NCBI GenBank assembly: GCA_045651985.1
Contig: JAZRTK010000016.1
Span: forward strand, 5,126-69,125
Source of the DNA: SIG710 sp045651985
GTDB taxonomy: Bacteria > Bacillota > Clostridia > Oscillospirales > CAG-272
DNA: 64,000 nt
Reading direction: 5' to 3'
The notes beneath the pieces are model-generated. The model had not been told where the DNA came from. It did no database searches and was given only the letters and a program-made list of their open reading frames with translations. The translations under genes were made by a program, and so were the position numbers. Shown piece by piece: positions 61,440 through 64,000 of this stretch. Within the stretch, counting starts at the first letter, position 1; each line of letters opens with the position of its first letter.

Positions 61440-61673
61440 TTAAGCTCCTTCGGTGTCGGATATTTCACCGCTTGAAGCCGCCGTGTCTTCGGTGTCAGAA
61501 GCTGTGTCTCCGACCGTGTCGGATGTGTCGGTGGCATCAGTGGAATTGCCAAAAAATCCGCCGCCTGAAACGTTGATCTCAAATTCGTCCACCACGGGAA
61601 TATCGTCGCCGCAAGCGACCATGAAAACAAGCAGTGCTCCCGCCAAAATAAGGGCGAAAATCTTCTTTGCCAT
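61440..61673 (-). CDS. Small lipoprotein of unknown function
   Basis: 77 aa. MAKKIFALILAGALLVFMVAC is a lipoprotein signal; Cys21 would be lipidated. The rest is short and acidic, with a run of Asp-Thr units (DATDTSDTVGDTASDTEDT) and no folded domain. GGAG lies 7 nt before the ATG. It lies 31 bp downstream of sufB and is probably read from the suf transcript. Confidence 0.7.
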   Translation of the reverse strand: MAKKIFALILAGALLVFMVACGDDIPVVDEFEINVSGGGFFGNSTDATDTSDTVGDTASDTEDTAASSGEISDTEGA

Positions 61674-61704
61674 AAGTAAACTCCGTTCCGCCTTTGTGGG
61701 CTTT

Positions 61705-62637
61705 TTATTTTAAGAATCCGTTTACGATCTGCTCCTCGGCTTCCTGCTCGGTAAGACCGAAGGTCATGAGCTTAATGAGCTGCTCGCCGGCGATCTTTCC
61801 GATAGCCGCCTCGTGAATAAGACTTGCGTCGATGTGGTTTGCCGTGACCTCGGGAATAGCGCTGACGCTTGCATCGTCCATAATAATGGCGTCACACTCT
61901 GTGTGACCTGCGCAGGGCGCGTTTCCGTTGATGCGTGATACGAATATCTGCTTAGATTTGTCCCGCGCCACAGAGCGTGAAATTACGTTGGCGCTGCAAC
62001 CCTCGCCGTCAAGGTCCACCGTAAATTCGGTGGAGGCGTACTGCTCGCCGTGGGTCATGAGCTTTTCCTTGATCACAAGGGAAGCGCCATCGGCAAGAGT
62101 GGCGTTTGTTATACGCTTTGTGGAGTCGATACCTTTTATCTGAGTGGTCTCCATTTCCATGTGGCTGCCCTCGCCCATGACGATGATAGTTGTGGGATTC
62201 ATTACGTTTTCGCCGATCTTCTGACCGTCCTCGACCTCTGCCTCGCCGTAGTGCTTTTCAACGTAGCGGAGCTTTGAATTCTTGCCCATGTAGAAGCTGT
62301 GGATACCGTCGTGCTGGGAGGTCTGGGTTCCGCAGTTGTGAATTCCGCAGCCCGCAACGATAGTTACGTCCGCACCATCGCCGATGTGAAAGTCGTTGTA
62401 TACCAGGTCTGTAAGACCGCTTTCGCTTATGATAACGGGAATGTGAACGCTCTCGTTCACCGTACCGGGCTTGATGTAGATATCAATGCCGGGCTTGTCT
62501 GTCTTTGTTACTATATCAATGTTCGCCGTTGTGTTCCTCGATTCGAGAGCGCCGTTTGCACGAATGTTGTACGCACCCTCGGGAACCTCGTGAAGGTCGG
62601 CGATGCTTTGGAGCAATTTCTTTTCTGTTTCTGTCAT
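61705..62637 (-). CDS. sufB: SufB/SufD-family Fe-S cluster scaffold (minimal type)
   Basis: 310 aa, much shorter than E. coli SufB (about 495). It is a beta-helix SufBD core with VTIVAGCGIHNCGT, NAPCAGHTECDAIIMDD, the ATPase-contact segment and the C-terminal LIHEAAIGKIAGEQLIKLM then GLTEQEAEEQIVNGFL. It should form a SufB2C2 complex that assembles [4Fe-4S] clusters. GGAGG precedes the ATG. Only sufC is adjacent; sufS, sufU and sufE are absent. Confidence 0.9.
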   Translation of the reverse strand: MTETEKKLLQSIADLHEVPEGAYNIRANGALESRNTTANIDIVTKTDKPGIDIYIKPGTVNESVHIPVIISESGLTDLVYNDFHIGDGADVTIVAGCGIHNCGTQTSQHDGIHSFYMGKNSKLRYVEKHYGEAEVEDGQKIGENVMNPTTIIVMGEGSHMEMETTQIKGIDSTKRITNATLADGASLVIKEKLMTHGEQYASTEFTVDLDGEGCSANVISRSVARDKSKQIFVSRINGNAPCAGHTECDAIIMDDASVSAIPEVTANHIDASLIHEAAIGKIAGEQLIKLMTFGLTEQEAEEQIVNGFLK

Positions 62638-62652
62638 GTTAGCCTTCCTCCT

Positions 62653-63375
62653 TTACGTTTTGTCCGCAAGCACGCGGCAGATGCCCGAGGAGTTCATCAT
62701 TTCGGGGAGAATTTCGTCTCTTGTACCAATCTTGTCAACTCTGCCGTTTGCAATAACGATTATTTTGTCTGCGATATTTAGGATCCTTTCCTGATGGGAA
62801 ATGATGACGATAGAGCCGTTGATAGCCTCGTTCATCTTCTCAAAAACCTTTATCAGATTGTTGAAGCTCCAAAGATCGATACCCGCCTCGGGCTCGTCAA
62901 ACACCGAGAGCTTTGTGCCGCGAGCCAAAATCATTGCGATCTCGATTCGCTTCATCTCTCCGCCCGAAAGGCTGGCGTTGATCTCACGGTTGATATAATC
63001 GCGGGCGCACAGTCCGACTTCTGAAAGGTAAGCGCACGCCTCTCCCACGGAAATAGGCTTTCCTGCCGCCAAGGTGATCAGATCGTTGACGGTCAGCCCC
63101 TTAAAGCGCACGGGCTGCTGGAAAGCAAAGCTTATTCCGCGCTTTGCGCGCTCGGTAATGGAAAGGGAAGTGATGTCCTCGCCGTCAAGCAGTATCTGAC
63201 CTGAGGTGGGAGTGTAGATTCCTGCGATTATTTTGGCAAGCGTTGACTTACCGCCGCCGTTTGGACCCGTGATAGCTATGAATCCGTCCTCTATTGTAAG
63301 ACTTACGTCTTTCAATATTTCTTTTTGTCTGTTTTCTTCCTCGACAACGTAGGAAATGTTTCTGAGTTCAAGCAT
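62653..63375 (-). CDS. sufC: Fe-S assembly ATPase SufC
   Basis: 240 aa. ABC ATPase: Walker A GPNGGGKSTLAKI, Q loop FAFQQPVRFKGL, signature LSGGEMKRIEIAM, Walker B LSVFDEPEAGID and the switch SHQERIL. The DEPEAGID variant is seen in SufC of the two-gene type. It powers the conformational change of SufB. It begins the operon, 15 bp before sufB. Confidence 0.93.
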   Translation of the reverse strand: MLELRNISYVVEEENRQKEILKDVSLTIEDGFIAITGPNGGGKSTLAKIIAGIYTPTSGQILLDGEDITSLSITERAKRGISFAFQQPVRFKGLTVNDLITLAAGKPISVGEACAYLSEVGLCARDYINREINASLSGGEMKRIEIAMILARGTKLSVFDEPEAGIDLWSFNNLIKVFEKMNEAINGSIVIISHQERILNIADKIIVIANGRVDKIGTRDEILPEMMNSSGICRVLADKT

Positions 63376-63669
63376 TTTTAAATATCCTTAAATTATAAAA
63401 TTCCGGCGTTACCGTTCAATGATAGCCGTTGTGTTGTATGTGTTTTTCGTCTATGTGGGAGCGGGGGCAATGTGTCGCCCCTCTATTTTCTTGGCGCTGA
63501 TGAGATATCCGTTTATGTTCGCTATGCTTTTCAGCGCTTCCTTGTCTTTATTTTGGAATTACGAGTAAAGTCTTATTCCAAGATCTCTCTTTTTGAGAGA
63601 ATGTCGAATTTAACGAAATGTTTCTTCGTCAGCCTGTCCGAATGTGACTATTTAATGGTAAATATACCT
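63376..63669 (-). promoter_or_regulatory. Long hairpin-rich leader of sufCB
   Basis: About 290 nt without a convincing ORF. Stems visible: ACGAA/TTCGT (63613-63629), TCTCTC-T5-GAGAGA (63584-63600), TTGGAAT/ATTCCAA (63553-63581), GCGCTGA/TCAGCGC (63494-63537) and GGGGC/GCCCC (63464-63481). No U-tract terminator follows. It may be a cis-acting leader or a separate structured RNA processed from it. I do not recognise the class. Confidence 0.5.
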
Positions 63670-63675
63670 AGATGA

Positions 63676-63704
63676 ATTATATCACAAACGCAAGCATCTT
63701 TCAA
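63676..63704 (-). promoter_or_regulatory. SigA-type promoter of sufCB
   Basis: On the minus strand, TTGAAA (63699-63704), 17-bp spacer, perfect TATAAT (63676-63681). Start near 63669. Confidence 0.8.
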
Positions 63705-63778
63705 GCCTTTTTTGCTTTTTTTCAAGCTTGCCGGACGGCAAAATCCTAATATTTTGCTGGACAAATTCTTAAATTCTC

Positions 63779-63807
63779 TTGACAAAGTGATGAAAATGTG
63801 GTAACAT
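63779..63807 (+). promoter_or_regulatory. SigA-type promoter at the right edge
   Basis: TTGACA (63779-63784), 17-bp spacer, TAACAT (63802-63807). It drives a plus-strand transcript from about 63814 that leaves the window; divergent from sufCB. Confidence 0.7.
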
Positions 63808-63813
63808 ATTGTG

Positions 63814-64000
63814 GTCTAATGGAAGAGTATCGAAATGGTTCTTCCGTCAATTTTGAAAATCAGATATGTACAGTATGCATCACGGAGAGTAATTTCGCCT
63901 TTGGCGAATATACCAACGCCCTACGTCTTGACAAGCGAGCTTGTTGATCTTCGGGCGAGGTATGCGAAGTAGATTCGTCGAGCAAGGCTCGCCGAGCCCT
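63814..64000 (+). ncRNA. Structured leader or RNA, cut by the window edge
   Basis: At least 187 nt with no ORF. Hairpins: GGAAGA/TCTTCC (63821-63845), TTCGCC-TTT-GGCGAA (63894-63908), ACAAGC/GCTTGT (63930-63943), and a long-range pairing of ATACC/CGCCC (63910-63921) with GGGCG/GGTAT (63952-63963), plus GAGC/GCTC near the end. I do not recognise a riboswitch class; the downstream gene is not visible. Confidence 0.45.

Noticed and set aside
63472..63675. 67-codon plus-strand ORF upstream of sufC
   Set aside because: No ribosome site, no recognisable protein, and it lies antisense to the sufCB leader across its hairpins.
63866..64000. Manganese (yybP-ykoY) or T-box class for the right-edge RNA
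   Set aside because: GGAGAGUA and GAGCAAGG fragments look similar to parts of these classes, but the expected closing stem does not pair and the rest of the motif is missing.

Overview
The window looks like chromosome of an uncultured, spore-lineage Clostridia bacterium (Bacillota). Evidence: a full-length Spo0A, a GerW/YtfJ sporulation protein next to a DUF2953 protein, a DacB/DacF-type carboxypeptidase, and Clostridia/Bacilli gene orders such as miaB-ylbF-mutS-mutL, scpA-scpB, infC-rpmI-rplT, dprA-topA-trmFO, plsX-rnc-radical SAM-smc-ftsY, nadD-yqeK-LCP-rsfS-leuS and nusB-xseA-xseB-ispA-tlyA-nadK-argR-recN. Nearly every base is coding. I see no insertion sequence, prophage, tRNA, rRNA or CRISPR array, so this is core genome, and the more interesting signals lie in intergenic regions and in departures from standard gene orders.

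Layout. 1-2368 (+): the end of a HAD phosphatase, an aldo/keto reductase fused to a ferredoxin domain, and a single-span membrane protein. 2399-5569 (-): a three-gene module resembling Bacillus subtilis YdjI-YdjG-YdjH (SPFH protein with three zinc ribbons, zinc-ribbon membrane protein, TPM-domain protein), without its usual partner PspA. 5769-15194 (+): Nudix hydrolase, miaB, a RicA/YlbF-like protein, mutS, mutL, tgt, a CPBP protease, then a structured RNA resembling 6S RNA and a small cysteine-rich ORF. 15251-24917 (-): lon, engB, a site-2 protease, scpA, scpB, DUF2953, ytfJ, a D,D-carboxypeptidase, rluB, a possible GNAT protein and spo0A. An unidentified small RNA with its own promoter and terminator lies upstream of lon on the same strand.

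25547-46516 (+): infC (read here as starting at AUC behind a structured attenuator leader), rpmI, rplT, a SpoU methyltransferase, dprA, topA, trmFO, plsX, rnc, a radical SAM protein, smc, ftsY, rdgB, yhbY, nadD, yqeK, an LCP protein, rsfS, leuS and rpsU. 46608-50636 (-): a surface-layer SLH protein, an SGNH-fold protein whose catalytic residues appear lost, and a small four-span membrane protein. 50868-61399 (+): nusB, a TsaD paralogue, xseAB, ispA, tlyA, nadK, argR, recN, an aminoacyl-tRNA deacylase, argS and yebC. 61440-63375 (-): a small lipoprotein and a minimal two-gene SufC-SufB Fe-S assembly system behind a leader of about 290 nt rich in hairpins. The right edge starts another transcript that runs out of the window.

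Much of the window serves translation and RNA modification (miaB, tgt, trmFO, rluB, infC, rpmI, rplT, rpsU, leuS, argS, rsfS), DNA maintenance (mutSL, recN, xseAB, topA, smc-scpAB, dprA, rdgB) and the envelope. Fe-S enzymes (MiaB, radical SAM protein, ferredoxin-fused reductase, Ric-like protein) are frequent, which fits an anaerobe using a minimal SufBC machine.
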